A stretch of 64,000 bases of DNA, taken from contig CAWAAR010000003.1 in NCBI GenBank assembly GCA_963780135.1, positions 4,154,001-4,218,000 on the forward strand, given 5' to 3'. Origin of the DNA: Clostridium_AM sp963780135. Lineage in GTDB: Bacteria > Bacillota > Clostridia > Clostridiales > Clostridiaceae. The first letter of the stretch is position 1. Each line of letters opens with the position of its first letter. The notes below the pieces were generated by a model. That model saw only the letters and a list, made by a program, of their open reading frames with translations. It searched no databases and was not told the DNA's origin. Positions 46,168 to 54,251 of this stretch are shown here, in pieces. Made by a program: the position numbers and the translations under genes.

Positions 46168-46732
46168 GACTTATCAATATTGCCTCTGATATTTGCTTCA
46201 TGGTGCACCTTTTGCTCATACTTAAATTTCTTATTTTAGAATAAGCATCTTCTTCACTTATATTTTCTTTTTTTATTAATATGCCCTTAGCTTTTTCTAT
46301 TATCTTTCTATCTTCAAGTTTTTTATTAACATTTTCAAGTGCTTCTTTTATTTTTTTTAGCTCTCTACTTTTGGATATAGCCACTTCAAGGGTAGGAATT
46401 AAAGACTTTTGATCTAATGGTTTAACCAAATATCCTATAGCTCCAGCTTTAGTTGCTTTTTCAATAAAGTCACTTCCACTATATGCTGTAAGAAGTACCA
46501 CTCCTCCTGCCAAGTTTTCATTTTGAATTATTTTTGTAGCATTTAACCCATCGAGAACAGGCATTTTTATATCCATAAGAACCAAATCAGGTAAATGTTT
46601 TCTACAAAGCTCCACTGCATCAAATCCATCAGAAGCTTCTGCTACCACATTGTAATTAGCTTCCTCCAGCATTTCTCTTAAGTCCATTCTTGTAATAGGT
46701 TCATCATCGGCTATTACTATTTTTTTCAACAT
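46160..46732 (-). CDS. eutV: EutV, ANTAR-domain antitermination response regulator
   Basis: The 190 residues have a receiver domain (1-122; IADDEP acidic pocket, LVLMDIKMPVLDG with the phospho-acceptor, LVKPLDQ) and a C-terminal ANTAR RNA-binding domain (about 130-190; RKIIEKAKGILIKKENISEEDAY). Phosphorylated dimers bind paired hairpins in nascent leaders and prevent terminators from forming. Three such leaders are present in this window. Confidence 0.94.
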   Translation of the reverse strand: MLKKIVIADDEPITRMDLREMLEEANYNVVAEASDGFDAVELCRKHLPDLVLMDIKMPVLDGLNATKIIQNENLAGGVVLLTAYSGSDFIEKATKAGAIGYLVKPLDQKSLIPTLEVAISKSRELKKIKEALENVNKKLEDRKIIEKAKGILIKKENISEEDAYSKIRNLSMSKRCTMKQISEAILISHE

Positions 46733-46772
46733 ATCTTCACCTCATAAATAAAAAACAACTTTTAATAAATTC

Positions 46773-47201
46773 TTATTTAATATACTTTTTTATTTCCTCT
46801 ATACCTGAATTTTCTGTACTACTGATTTTAAATATCTTTTGCGCTCCTGCAATCTCAAGAAATTCTTCTGCTCTTTTTATGTTTTTTTCATCTTCACATA
46901 AGTCTATTTTTGTTATAATCCCCAAAACAGGTTTTTCAAAAGCTCCTGCAAATCCTGGTGGAAATAAACTTTCCTCATCTGTGCAATCTTGAATAAATGC
47001 AATTACATCTGAATCTACTGAGGCTACAATCAAAGCTTTATAGTAGAATCTATTTTCTATGTATTCTCCTGGAGTATCGATTATATTTTCACAAACCTCA
47101 ATAGATTGAGTCTTCTTATATTGCACAAATTCTTCATTAAGTACTTGTGTTAATGTAGTTTTCCCAGATCCTGTTTTCCCCGCAAGCAATAACGTTTTCA
47201 T
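46773..47201 (-). CDS. eutP: EutP, ethanolamine locus P-loop protein
   Basis: The 142-residue small Ras-like G protein starts with the P-loop LLLAGKTGSGKTTLTQVL; the DTPGEY switch follows and the guanine-binding motif is ITKIDL. EutP/PduV members associate with the shell, and acetate kinase activity has been shown for the Salmonella protein. It lies between eutS and eutV. Confidence 0.92.
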   Translation of the reverse strand: MKTLLLAGKTGSGKTTLTQVLNEEFVQYKKTQSIEVCENIIDTPGEYIENRFYYKALIVASVDSDVIAFIQDCTDEESLFPPGFAGAFEKPVLGIITKIDLCEDEKNIKRAEEFLEIAGAQKIFKISSTENSGIEEIKKYIK

Positions 47202-47249
47202 CTTGCACCAACTCCTATAATACCTTAATTAAAAACAAAGGTTTTATTT

Positions 47250-47594
47250 TTATGATTTTGTAATAGGTGCTGAGGAAAAAGAAACCCCCTGTGTAAGAAG
47301 ATCCAAAACTGCTTTAACAGCTGACTCTACACTTCCTACATCTCCTGTTACAACTAAAGAACCACTAAATCTATCTAAAAAACCTATGGATACTCCTGCT
47401 GCTTTAGTAGCTACATCTGCAGCTATTATAGATGCTTCGCTTGGAGTTATAGTAAGAATACCTATAGCATCCTGCATCTCACCTACAAGTCCTAATTTCT
47501 TATATATGTCTTTATTGGGATTGGCTATAATGTGAGCTAATGTTACCTGCTTTCCAGGCACATATTCTTGAATTATTCTTTGCTTTTCTTCCAT
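47250..47594 (-). CDS. eutS: EutS shell protein
   Basis: The 114 residues form one permuted BMC domain with the EutS opening RIIQEYVPGKQVTLAHIIANP and DRFSGSLVVTGDVGSVE. EutS hexamers are bent and can seed edges of the shell. The first gene of the main operon, behind an ANTAR-controlled leader (47625-47699) and a TTGACA-N17-TAAAAT promoter. Confidence 0.94.
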   Translation of the reverse strand: MEEKQRIIQEYVPGKQVTLAHIIANPNKDIYKKLGLVGEMQDAIGILTITPSEASIIAADVATKAAGVSIGFLDRFSGSLVVTGDVGSVESAVKAVLDLLTQGVSFSSAPITKS

Positions 47595-47624
47595 ATTATA
47601 TCATCACCACTTTTAAATAAAATA

Positions 47625-47699
47625 GGCTTCTTAAAAATATAAAACATATATTTCTAAGAAGCCCCATTGCTTTCTAAATTTTCTGCACTTCATCGTGCA
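47625..47699 (-). promoter_or_regulatory. EutV-responsive leader of eutS: two hairpins and terminator
   Basis: On the minus strand P1 (47699-47684) is TGCAC-GATGAA-GTGCA, P2 (47672-47659) is AAGC-AATGGG-GCTT, and the terminator (47663-47625) pairs GGCTTCTTA with TAAGAAGCC, with TATTTTATTT after it. P2 has A1 and G4 in the loop; P1 has G at both positions 1 and 4, a departure from the consensus. P2 and terminator share GCTT. Confidence 0.85.
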
Positions 47700-47710
47700 T
47701 CTTTGATTTC

Positions 47711-47739
47711 ATTTTACACTTTATGATTAAATATGTCAA
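47711..47739 (-). promoter_or_regulatory. Sigma-A-type promoter of eutS operon
   Basis: On the minus strand TTGACA (47739-47734) and TAAAAT (47716-47711) have a 17-bp spacer. The leader with P1 begins about 12 bp further, which fits initiation just ahead of the first hairpin. Confidence 0.75.
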
Positions 47740-47761
47740 TATACTTTTTCATTTTTCGTCA

Positions 47762-48937
47762 CTATTTTCCATCATATATCTTTTTTAACAATTCAATCAC
47801 TTCTTCAACTTTTAATTCCTTTGGATTTGTAATACTACACCTATCCTCTATAGCTCTTTCTGAAAGAACGTTTACTTCATTATAAAATTCTTTCTTATCC
47901 AAACCAGCTTCTTTAAATGAGCTTGGTATTTTAAAATCTTTTAACAGCTTGTTTACAGCAGATATAAGATTTTTTACACCTTGACCTATAGTTGGACATG
48001 GAAGACCTAAAATTTTAGATATTTCCGCATATTTTTTTGCAGTGTCTGAATAATCTGAATGATTATAAAGTGACATATTTTTTATTTCTGCATTAAACTC
48101 TATTATGTATGGCAATAATATAGCATTAGTTCTTCCATGAGAAAGATGAAATCTAGCACCTATAACATGAGCTATTCCATGATTTATTCCTAATGAAGCC
48201 TCATTAAATGCCATCCCAGCCATACAAGATGCATTGTGCATTTTTCTTCTGGCTTTCATATTATCACCTTTTTTATAGGCTTCTATTAAATTATCAAAAA
48301 CAATTTTTATAGATTTTTCAGCCAAAGCATCTGTATAATCTGTTGCATTTGTTGAAACATAAGCTTCAATTGCATGAGTTAAAACATCTATACCTGTATC
48401 TGCTGTAATAAAATCTGGAACTGTTTTTACAAGTTCTGCATCAAGTATTGCTTCATCTGGTAAAAGTTCATCTAAAACAAAAGGATATTTTATATTTTTT
48501 TCCCTATCTGTTATAACTGAAAAGTTTGTAACTTCTGAGCCAGTACCGCTAGTAGTTGGTATAGCAATAAATTTCACCTTTTTCTTATCTTTATCGCTTT
48601 CCAACTGCTTTGATATTTTATTTTTAAATAAACATATAGCTTTTGCTGCATCTATAGCTGAACCACCACCTAGAGCTACTACTGCATCTGGATCAAATTC
48701 CATCATAACCTTTACACCTTTAATTACATTTTCCACTGGTGGATCTGGTACTACATCTGAAAATATCATTAATTCTGTGTTTTCTTTTTTAAATTCATCT
48801 GTTATCTTGTTTATAGTACCGGATTTAATCATAAAAGGATCTGTTACTATAAATACTTTTTTATACTCTAGCTGCCCTAATCTTTTCAAAGATCCTTCTC
48901 CAAAAAAAATATCTGTTTTAACTCTAAATTTTTCCAC
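47762..48937 (-). CDS. eutG: EutG iron-containing alcohol dehydrogenase
   Basis: The 391-residue type III alcohol dehydrogenase has the NAD segment ALGGGSAIDAAKAICLF. Its metal site is in DVLTHAIEAYVS and ASLGINHGIAHVIGARFHLSHG. It reduces acetaldehyde to ethanol and regenerates NAD for EutE. The start is GTG 48937 behind GGGGGGAT. It is transcribed on its own from a promoter at 49075-49103 and an ANTAR-controlled leader. Confidence 0.9.
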   Translation of the reverse strand: MEKFRVKTDIFFGEGSLKRLGQLEYKKVFIVTDPFMIKSGTINKITDEFKKENTELMIFSDVVPDPPVENVIKGVKVMMEFDPDAVVALGGGSAIDAAKAICLFKNKISKQLESDKDKKKVKFIAIPTTSGTGSEVTNFSVITDREKNIKYPFVLDELLPDEAILDAELVKTVPDFITADTGIDVLTHAIEAYVSTNATDYTDALAEKSIKIVFDNLIEAYKKGDNMKARRKMHNASCMAGMAFNEASLGINHGIAHVIGARFHLSHGRTNAILLPYIIEFNAEIKNMSLYNHSDYSDTAKKYAEISKILGLPCPTIGQGVKNLISAVNKLLKDFKIPSSFKEAGLDKKEFYNEVNVLSERAIEDRCSITNPKELKVEEVIELLKKIYDGK

Positions 48938-48964
48938 TCTACTAATCCCCCCGATGTATTAAAT

Positions 48965-49035
48965 AAAAAAAGCTCCATAGGAAATCATTTTTTCCTACGG
49001 AGCTACTTTGCTCTTATAATACACATCATTGTGTA
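48965..49035 (-). promoter_or_regulatory. EutV-responsive leader of eutG: two ANTAR hairpins and terminator
   Basis: On the minus strand P1 (49035-49020) is TACAC-AATGAT-GTGTA. P2 (49013-49000) is GAGC-AAAGTA-GCTC. The loops of both have A1 and G4. The terminator (49004-48971) pairs AGCTCC-TAGGAAA with its complement, with one mismatch, and has seven T after it. P2 and the terminator share AGCTC, so binding of EutV would keep the terminator open. Confidence 0.9.
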
Positions 49036-49074
49036 AAACTTTTTCATTTTATAAAGTTTAAACTTTCAAGTATT

Positions 49075-49103
49075 ATTTTATAATTTTACATTGGTTATGT
49101 CAA
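49075..49103 (-). promoter_or_regulatory. Sigma-A-type promoter of eutG
   Basis: On the minus strand TTGACA (49103-49098) and TAAAAT (49080-49075) have a 17-bp spacer, the same as the eutS promoter. It is placed about 40 bp before the first ANTAR hairpin. Confidence 0.75.
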
Positions 49104-49173
49104 TAGATTTTTTCACACAACTCAATTTTTAATATACAATACTTGTTTTAGTTAATCAAGCTGAAAACCCCAT

Positions 49174-50478
49174 TTAATCAGGAATTACAACACGTTTAGG
49201 TTTACCAATAATAAATATGTAAGAGAAAGCTCCTAAAACACCCATAGCTGAAACAAAAACCAAAGCAGAAGAGTATGATCCTGTTCTCGCAACTAAAAAA
49301 CCAACTATAGCTGGAGATAAAGTTCCTCCTAAATTAGTTATAAAATTATATGTACTACCACACAAGCCTACTAAATTCTTTGGCATTATCTCAGATAATA
49401 GTGCCCACGAAATAGCTGATGCCATTCCCTGTCCAAAAAATGCTATAGACATAAATGTAATTATAGTATTAACATCATTTGAATAATTAGCTCCTATAAT
49501 TACAGAAGATAATAATAATCCAGTAATAACAGGAAGTTTTCGGGATATACTCATTCCCATGTTTTTAGAAACCATCCAATCTGACCATCTTCCAGATATA
49601 AGAACCCCCGCAATTGCTGCAAAATAAGGTAAAGCTCCATAAATTCCTACCTTAAGTATAGGCATATGTTTTTCAGTTACAAGGTAAGATGGAAACCAGG
49701 TCATGAAGAAAAATAGTATTGAAGCAATAGAAAAACCACCTATATACATACCCCATAGTTGGCGGTTTGAAAATAAATACTTTAAATCTTTTAAAGTAAT
49801 TTTCCTCTTCTCTGCTACAGTATCTGAAAGCCCACCACCATTTTTAATAAGTTCAAGTTCTTCTTTATTAATACCTTTGGTTTTAGCAGGATCACTATAA
49901 CAAGCAAACCAAACAAAAGCAAACAAAATTCCTAATGCTCCTGTAACTATAAACACATGCTTCCATCCAAAATTTATTAGAATCCAAGTGATTATAGGTG
50001 TACAAAGTGCAAGTCCTATGTATTCAGCACCAGTATAAGCTCCTATTGCAAGCCCACGCTCTTTAGATGGAAACCATGTAGTAACAATACGTCCATTGGC
50101 AGGGAAAGCAGGTGCTTCAAAAAATCCAAGTCCAAGTCTGCAAGCAATTATATTTGCAAAATTAAATGTAATAGACATAGCCCCCGTAAAAAATGACCAT
50201 CCACAAAGTGCAATTCCATATATCAATTTAGTTCCAAAACGATCAAGAAGAAAGCCACAAGGAATTTGCATAAGAGTATAAGACCAACCTAATGCTGAAA
50301 ATATTAGTCCCATCTGAGCAGGGTTTAAATTGAGATCTTTTGATAAAAATGGTGCAGCTACAGAAAGATTAGCTCTATCTAAATAATTTATAAAAGTTAT
50401 TGTGCATACTAAAAATAGTATAAACCATCTTTTTTTAGTTGGCTTATTTTCTAAACTTCCTATGTTACTTTGTTTCAT
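49174..50478 (-). CDS. MFS transporter, anion:cation symporter type (copy 1)
   Basis: The start is ATG 50478 (MKQSNIGSLENKPTKKRWF), behind GGGAGG. The 434-residue protein has twelve membrane helices and the ACS-family opening FINYLDRANLSVAAPFLSKDL, which contains the family's YLDRxxLS motif. The amphipathic FLLDRFGTK and the SKERGLAIGAYTGAEYIGLAL stretch also fit ACS sugar-acid transporters. Its middle and C-terminal halves are almost identical to the gene at 51321. In this setting quinate or shikimate is a fair guess, as is a sugar acid. Only a relic-filled gap separates the two copies. Confidence 0.82.
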   Translation of the reverse strand: MKQSNIGSLENKPTKKRWFILFLVCTITFINYLDRANLSVAAPFLSKDLNLNPAQMGLIFSALGWSYTLMQIPCGFLLDRFGTKLIYGIALCGWSFFTGAMSITFNFANIIACRLGLGFFEAPAFPANGRIVTTWFPSKERGLAIGAYTGAEYIGLALCTPIITWILINFGWKHVFIVTGALGILFAFVWFACYSDPAKTKGINKEELELIKNGGGLSDTVAEKRKITLKDLKYLFSNRQLWGMYIGGFSIASILFFFMTWFPSYLVTEKHMPILKVGIYGALPYFAAIAGVLISGRWSDWMVSKNMGMSISRKLPVITGLLLSSVIIGANYSNDVNTIITFMSIAFFGQGMASAISWALLSEIMPKNLVGLCGSTYNFITNLGGTLSPAIVGFLVARTGSYSSALVFVSAMGVLGAFSYIFIIGKPKRVVIPD

Positions 50479-50596
50479 TATTACTCCTCCCATTCCAATT
50501 AAATTTACTTAAATTAAATCATTAAATATTTACAATTCTATTTTTTAAAAATTTTCAGACAATTATTCTTGCAAATTTTTATTTAGTCTATTTTAT

Positions 50597-50780
50597 TATT
50601 CTGCTGCTTCTGATAGTTTATTAAGCTACTTATTAATCATACTCTAATCCTAACTTTGCAAACCCTTCATTATGCATTACTTTTTAACTAGAATGTCTAA
50701 TTGAATATGCTATTAATCCTATAAGCTCTGTATGTCCTATAATTCTTTCTACCTTAATAATCCTCTCCTTTCAATTTTAA
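50597..50780 (-). pseudogene. Remnant of a shikimate dehydrogenase gene (aroE)
   Basis: Bases 50647-50780 match 60118-60242 closely, including the stretch ATCCTATAAGCTCTGT and the ribosome site, and code for the first 35 or so residues of the paralogue at 59355. The start codon is changed from ATG to AAG. Bases 50597-50640 match an inner piece (about 59961-60003). The rest of the gene is gone. Confidence 0.75.
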
Positions 50781-50854
50781 TTTTTTATATACTATTATGA
50801 TCTTTATTATAATAATTACTTTAAAATTGTATTCATACACTTAATTCACAATTT

Positions 50855-50897
50855 TTTTTATTGTTTTCTCATCGCCAATAAATAATTCCATATCTCT
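50855..50897 (-). pseudogene. Remnant of a dehydroquinate dehydratase gene (aroD)
   Basis: A piece with CCAATAAATAATTCCA matches 60675-60712 within aroD. Directly after it the sequence jumps to the aroD upstream region (CTTAACTTTTAAATTATTAT, matching 61069 onward). Almost the whole aroD gene has been deleted. Confidence 0.6.
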
Positions 50898-51127
50898 TAA
50901 CTTTTAAATTATTATACAATTTAGTAATCGTTATCTTAAAGGATGTAAATGAAAGTAATTATACTTTATTGTGCATTATCTAGAATAGTTATTTTTTTAA
51001 CATTTTGTGTTACCATTGTACTATTTCTATTGTAATAATTCTAATACATCTTTTTATAATTATTGATAGTATTTTTCTATCGATTATGATATACTACATA
51101 TTATTCTAATTTAGGAGATAAAAACTT
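50898..51127. promoter_or_regulatory. Retained copy of the aroD-lysR intergenic control region
   Basis: The first 45 bases are nearly identical to 61070-61115, and the last 100 align well to 61240-61342, including ATTCTAATACATCTTTTT and the lysR ribosome site AGGAGA. The dyad TATCGATTATGATA (51078-51091) corresponds to TATCAATTGTGATA at 61292-61305. The middle part is shorter. It may still bind LysR. Confidence 0.6.
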
Positions 51128-51175
51128 ATGAATTCAAATCAATCCCATTATTTTACAACTGATGCTTGTTTATAA
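51128..51175 (+). pseudogene. Remnant of a lysR gene (first 15 codons)
   Basis: From ATG 51128 the frame reads MNSNQSHYFTTDACL and stops. Nine of 15 residues equal those of the intact LysR at 61343 (MNLNQLYYFKTVAHL), and the stop TAA stands where that gene has GAA. No further match is seen downstream. Confidence 0.75.
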
Positions 51176-51190
51176 CATTTTAAACAATAA

Positions 51191-51225
51191 AAAGATGATT
51201 GCCTAGCACTTTAGAAATCATCTTT
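51191..51225. terminator. Hairpin terminator after MFS copy 2
   Basis: AAAGATGATT and AATCATCTTT pair around a 15-base loop, with T-rich ends in both directions. It lies about 95 bp after the stop of the minus-strand MFS gene. Confidence 0.6.
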
Positions 51226-51320
51226 TATTATAGATTTTTATATTTTTTTGAAAAATAAGTATTATTTTATTTAGAACTCATTTTTACTTAATCTAAGATC
51301 ATACTAATCTGAAATCTTAT

Positions 51321-52625
51321 TTAATCATCAATTACAATACGCTTAGGCTTACCAATAATAAATATATATGAAAAAGCTCCTAGAATCCCCATAGCAGAAA
51401 CAAAAACCAATGCAGAGGAATAAGATCCCGTTCTAGCAATTAAGTAACCAACTATAGCTGGAGATAAAGTTCCTCCTAAATTAGTTATAAAATTATATGT
51501 ACTTCCACATAAACCTACCAAATTTTTTGGCATTATCTCAGATAATAGTGCCCAAGAAATAGCTGATGCCATTCCCTGTCCAAAAAATGCTATAGACATA
51601 AATGTAATTATAGTATTAACATCGTTTGAATAATTAGCTCCTATAATTACAGAAGATAATAATAATCCAGTAATAACAGGAAGTTTTCGGGATATACTCA
51701 TTCCCATGTTTTTAGAAACCATCCAATCTGACCATCTTCCAGATATAAGAACTCCAGCAATTGCTGCAAAGTAAGGTAATGCTCCATAAATTCCCACTTT
51801 TAGTATAGGCATATGTTTTTCAGTTACAAGGTAAGATGGAAACCAAGTCATGAAGAAAAATAGTATTGAGGCAATAGAAAAACCACCTATATACATACCC
51901 CATAGTTGACGATTTGAAAATAGATACTTTAAATCTCTTAAAGTAATTTTTCTCTTCTCTGCTACAGTATCTGAAAGTCCACCACCATTTTTAATAAGCT
52001 CAAGTTCTTCTTTATTAATACCTTTTGCTTTAGCCGGATCGTTATAATGCGTAAACCAAAAGAAAGCAAACAAAATTCCTAGAATTCCTGTTGCTACAAA
52101 CACATATTTCCATCCAAAGTTTACCAAAATCCAGGTAATAAGAGGAGTACAAAGTGCAAGTCCTATATATTCAGCACCAGTATAAGCTCCTATTGCTAGT
52201 CCACGTTCTTTAGACGGGAACCATGTAGTAACAATACGTCCATTGGCAGGGAAAGCTGGTGCTTCAAAAAATCCAAGTCCAAGTCTACAAGCAATTATAC
52301 TTGCAAAATTATATGTAATAGACATAGCTCCCGTAAAAAATGACCACCCACAAAGTGCAATTCCATATATTAATTTAGTTCCAAAACGATCAAGGAAAAA
52401 TCCACAAGGAATTTGCATACACGTATAAGACCAACCTAACGCCGAAAATATTAATCCCATTTGAGCAGGATTTAAGCCAAGGTCTTTTGATAGAAACGGA
52501 GCAGCCACAGAAAGATTAGCTCGATCCAAGTAATTTATAAAAGTTATTATACATACTAAAAGCAGTATAAACCACCTTTTTTTAGTGGCCTTGTTTTCTA
52601 AATTACTCATCTTATCTTGTTGCAT
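51321..52625 (-). CDS. MFS transporter, anion:cation symporter type (copy 2)
   Basis: The start is ATG 52625 (MQQDKMSNLENKATKKRWF), behind GGAGG; the frame is open 117 bp upstream without need. The 434 residues match copy 1 almost throughout. A stretch of about 170 residues in the second half (from RQLWGMYIGG to LSPAIVG) shows no amino acid change and only scattered silent changes. Differences cluster in the first 200 residues (for instance CYSDPAKTKG against HYNDPAKAKG). The motif FINYLDRANLS is present. It lies downstream of the third MFS gene on the same strand. Confidence 0.82.
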   Translation of the reverse strand: MQQDKMSNLENKATKKRWFILLLVCIITFINYLDRANLSVAAPFLSKDLGLNPAQMGLIFSALGWSYTCMQIPCGFFLDRFGTKLIYGIALCGWSFFTGAMSITYNFASIIACRLGLGFFEAPAFPANGRIVTTWFPSKERGLAIGAYTGAEYIGLALCTPLITWILVNFGWKYVFVATGILGILFAFFWFTHYNDPAKAKGINKEELELIKNGGGLSDTVAEKRKITLRDLKYLFSNRQLWGMYIGGFSIASILFFFMTWFPSYLVTEKHMPILKVGIYGALPYFAAIAGVLISGRWSDWMVSKNMGMSISRKLPVITGLLLSSVIIGANYSNDVNTIITFMSIAFFGQGMASAISWALLSEIMPKNLVGLCGSTYNFITNLGGTLSPAIVGYLIARTGSYSSALVFVSAMGILGAFSYIFIIGKPKRIVIDD

Positions 52626-52796
52626 TGCTATTCCTCCATTCTCATTAAATTTGATTGGGTTAATTTTAACTTTCACAATCAAAATTTTAAAAATTTTCAA
52701 ATAATTGTTTTTATGAAATAGATGTAACTTAATTGCAGACATTATTATATCTGCAATTAAGTTAATTTAGTAAATTCTATTCTATTATTATATATT

Positions 52797-53996
52797 CTAT
52801 TGTTCTATTGCATGTTTTGCATATTGTTGATTTACATATAGAGCTAGTAAAATACCAAGGACAGTAATTGCTGCGTTGAATAAAACTACATATTTGGGTC
52901 CATTTGTACCACCTGATTTTGTAATAACACTGGCAAGATTTAAAATAACATAGTTTGCTGCACTAGATGCAATCATAACTATAGAAGTAATCTTACCTTT
53001 ATTTGCTGGGAACATTGAATTCGCTGTAGATACAGCCAATTGAAGCACTCCACCTGCTGCCGCAAATCCAATTACAAATCCACCTACTAAACAAATAGTT
53101 GGAGTTTGTACAAAATATATAATCAAAAGCATTATTGTAGAAATTAAAGGATAGAGAACAAGTACTTTAACTGGTTTTAAAAATTTCTTTACAAGAGCTG
53201 CTGTTACAAGTACTGCAACCATTGATCCCATTGCATAGTATGATTGAATTTGACTTGGTTTAGCGAGTCCATATAATTTCCCTAATTCTTGGTTACAGTT
53301 TAACCATAACTGGAATGTAGATGTACATGTAAAACCTATAAGAATAACTGCAATACTAGTTGTTGTAAATTTCATTTTTTCTTCCTTAGGCTTATCACCC
53401 TTAGCAGTATTCATTGGAGGGAAAGGCATAAATGCAATTAAAACACCATCTATAGCAAGTAAAATGCCCGTTACAATAAAAATAGTTTTATAAGTCATAT
53501 GATTTGCTGAAACAATACCAATCATAAATGGAAGTAAAAACTGAGATACAGATATAGAGAACTTAGTAAACATGTTAGCAACATCACCGGAATTTACAAA
53601 AATCTCCAAACATGATGGAGTAACACATGTATCTAAAAATGAGTTAGCCGCACCACCAACTAATGCAAATGCATAAGCAACATACATATTTGGTGCTACT
53701 ATAAGACCAAAGAAGTAAGCCACATAAAGTACTACACCAATTAATCCTGAAACCCTTCTTCCAAACTTATCTGAAATAGGTCCTGAAAAAGGCAGTGTGA
53801 TTAAACGTCCTAAACCTAATGCTGCTATAACAGCAAGCACTACACTTACATCAATAGTACCATTAGCTAATGTATGTCCTCCCCACGCAGTAGCAAAGTC
53901 TTTTTTGTATTGTCCTAAAATTGATACCCCAATACCATGTACAAAATAGGTGAAATATAATGCTAATGCCGTTGGATAATACTTTTTATTATTCAT
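52797..53996 (-). CDS. MFS transporter, probably for quinate/shikimate or related acid
   Basis: I choose ATG 53996 (MNNKKYYPTALALYF), behind GGGAGGAG. The 399-residue protein has twelve membrane helices and MFS motif A in GPISDKFGRRVSG, but is not close to the two other transporters. Its place directly after the oxidoreductase and dehydrogenase genes suggests it takes up the compound they act on. A weak hairpin (54146-54169) separates it from aroE. Confidence 0.75.
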   Translation of the reverse strand: MNNKKYYPTALALYFTYFVHGIGVSILGQYKKDFATAWGGHTLANGTIDVSVVLAVIAALGLGRLITLPFSGPISDKFGRRVSGLIGVVLYVAYFFGLIVAPNMYVAYAFALVGGAANSFLDTCVTPSCLEIFVNSGDVANMFTKFSISVSQFLLPFMIGIVSANHMTYKTIFIVTGILLAIDGVLIAFMPFPPMNTAKGDKPKEEKMKFTTTSIAVILIGFTCTSTFQLWLNCNQELGKLYGLAKPSQIQSYYAMGSMVAVLVTAALVKKFLKPVKVLVLYPLISTIMLLIIYFVQTPTICLVGGFVIGFAAAGGVLQLAVSTANSMFPANKGKITSIVMIASSAANYVILNLASVITKSGGTNGPKYVVLFNAAITVLGILLALYVNQQYAKHAIEQ

Positions 53997-54145
53997 TTCT
54001 TTTCTCCTCCCATTCTTCATCTAAAAGTTTAATTATGTAAAACGTAACTTTTTTTATATAAGTTTAATTATAATATCTTATTGTTAATTTATTAATTTTC
54101 AGATGCTTTTTTTGTTAATTTATTAACTTTTGTCTTTTAACAATT

Positions 54146-54169
54146 GGGTTGGATTTGAAAATCCAACCC
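54146..54169. terminator. Hairpin between aroE copy 1 and MFS gene
   Basis: GGGTTGGATTT and AAATCCAACCC pair as 11-bp arms. AATTGTTAAAAG follows on the minus strand, so it is a weak or partial terminator; on the plus strand CTTTTGG follows. Confidence 0.5.
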
Positions 54170-54251
54170 TTTTGGACCTTAGAAGGCCTTATCCAGTGAC
54201 GGTAGCAATGATAACCCTCCATAGGATAAACTTTAAGAAATTATTTGTACA

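Larger units (their letters stand above)
50479..51320. other. 842-bp gap between MFS copies, mostly a decayed aroE-aroD-lysR block
   Basis: No intact gene is present. From 50597 to 51175 the sequence can be aligned by eye, with large deletions, to the intact block at 59960-61400 in the same order and orientation. The pieces are listed separately. A hairpin terminator for the next MFS gene follows at 51191-51225. Confidence 0.7.
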
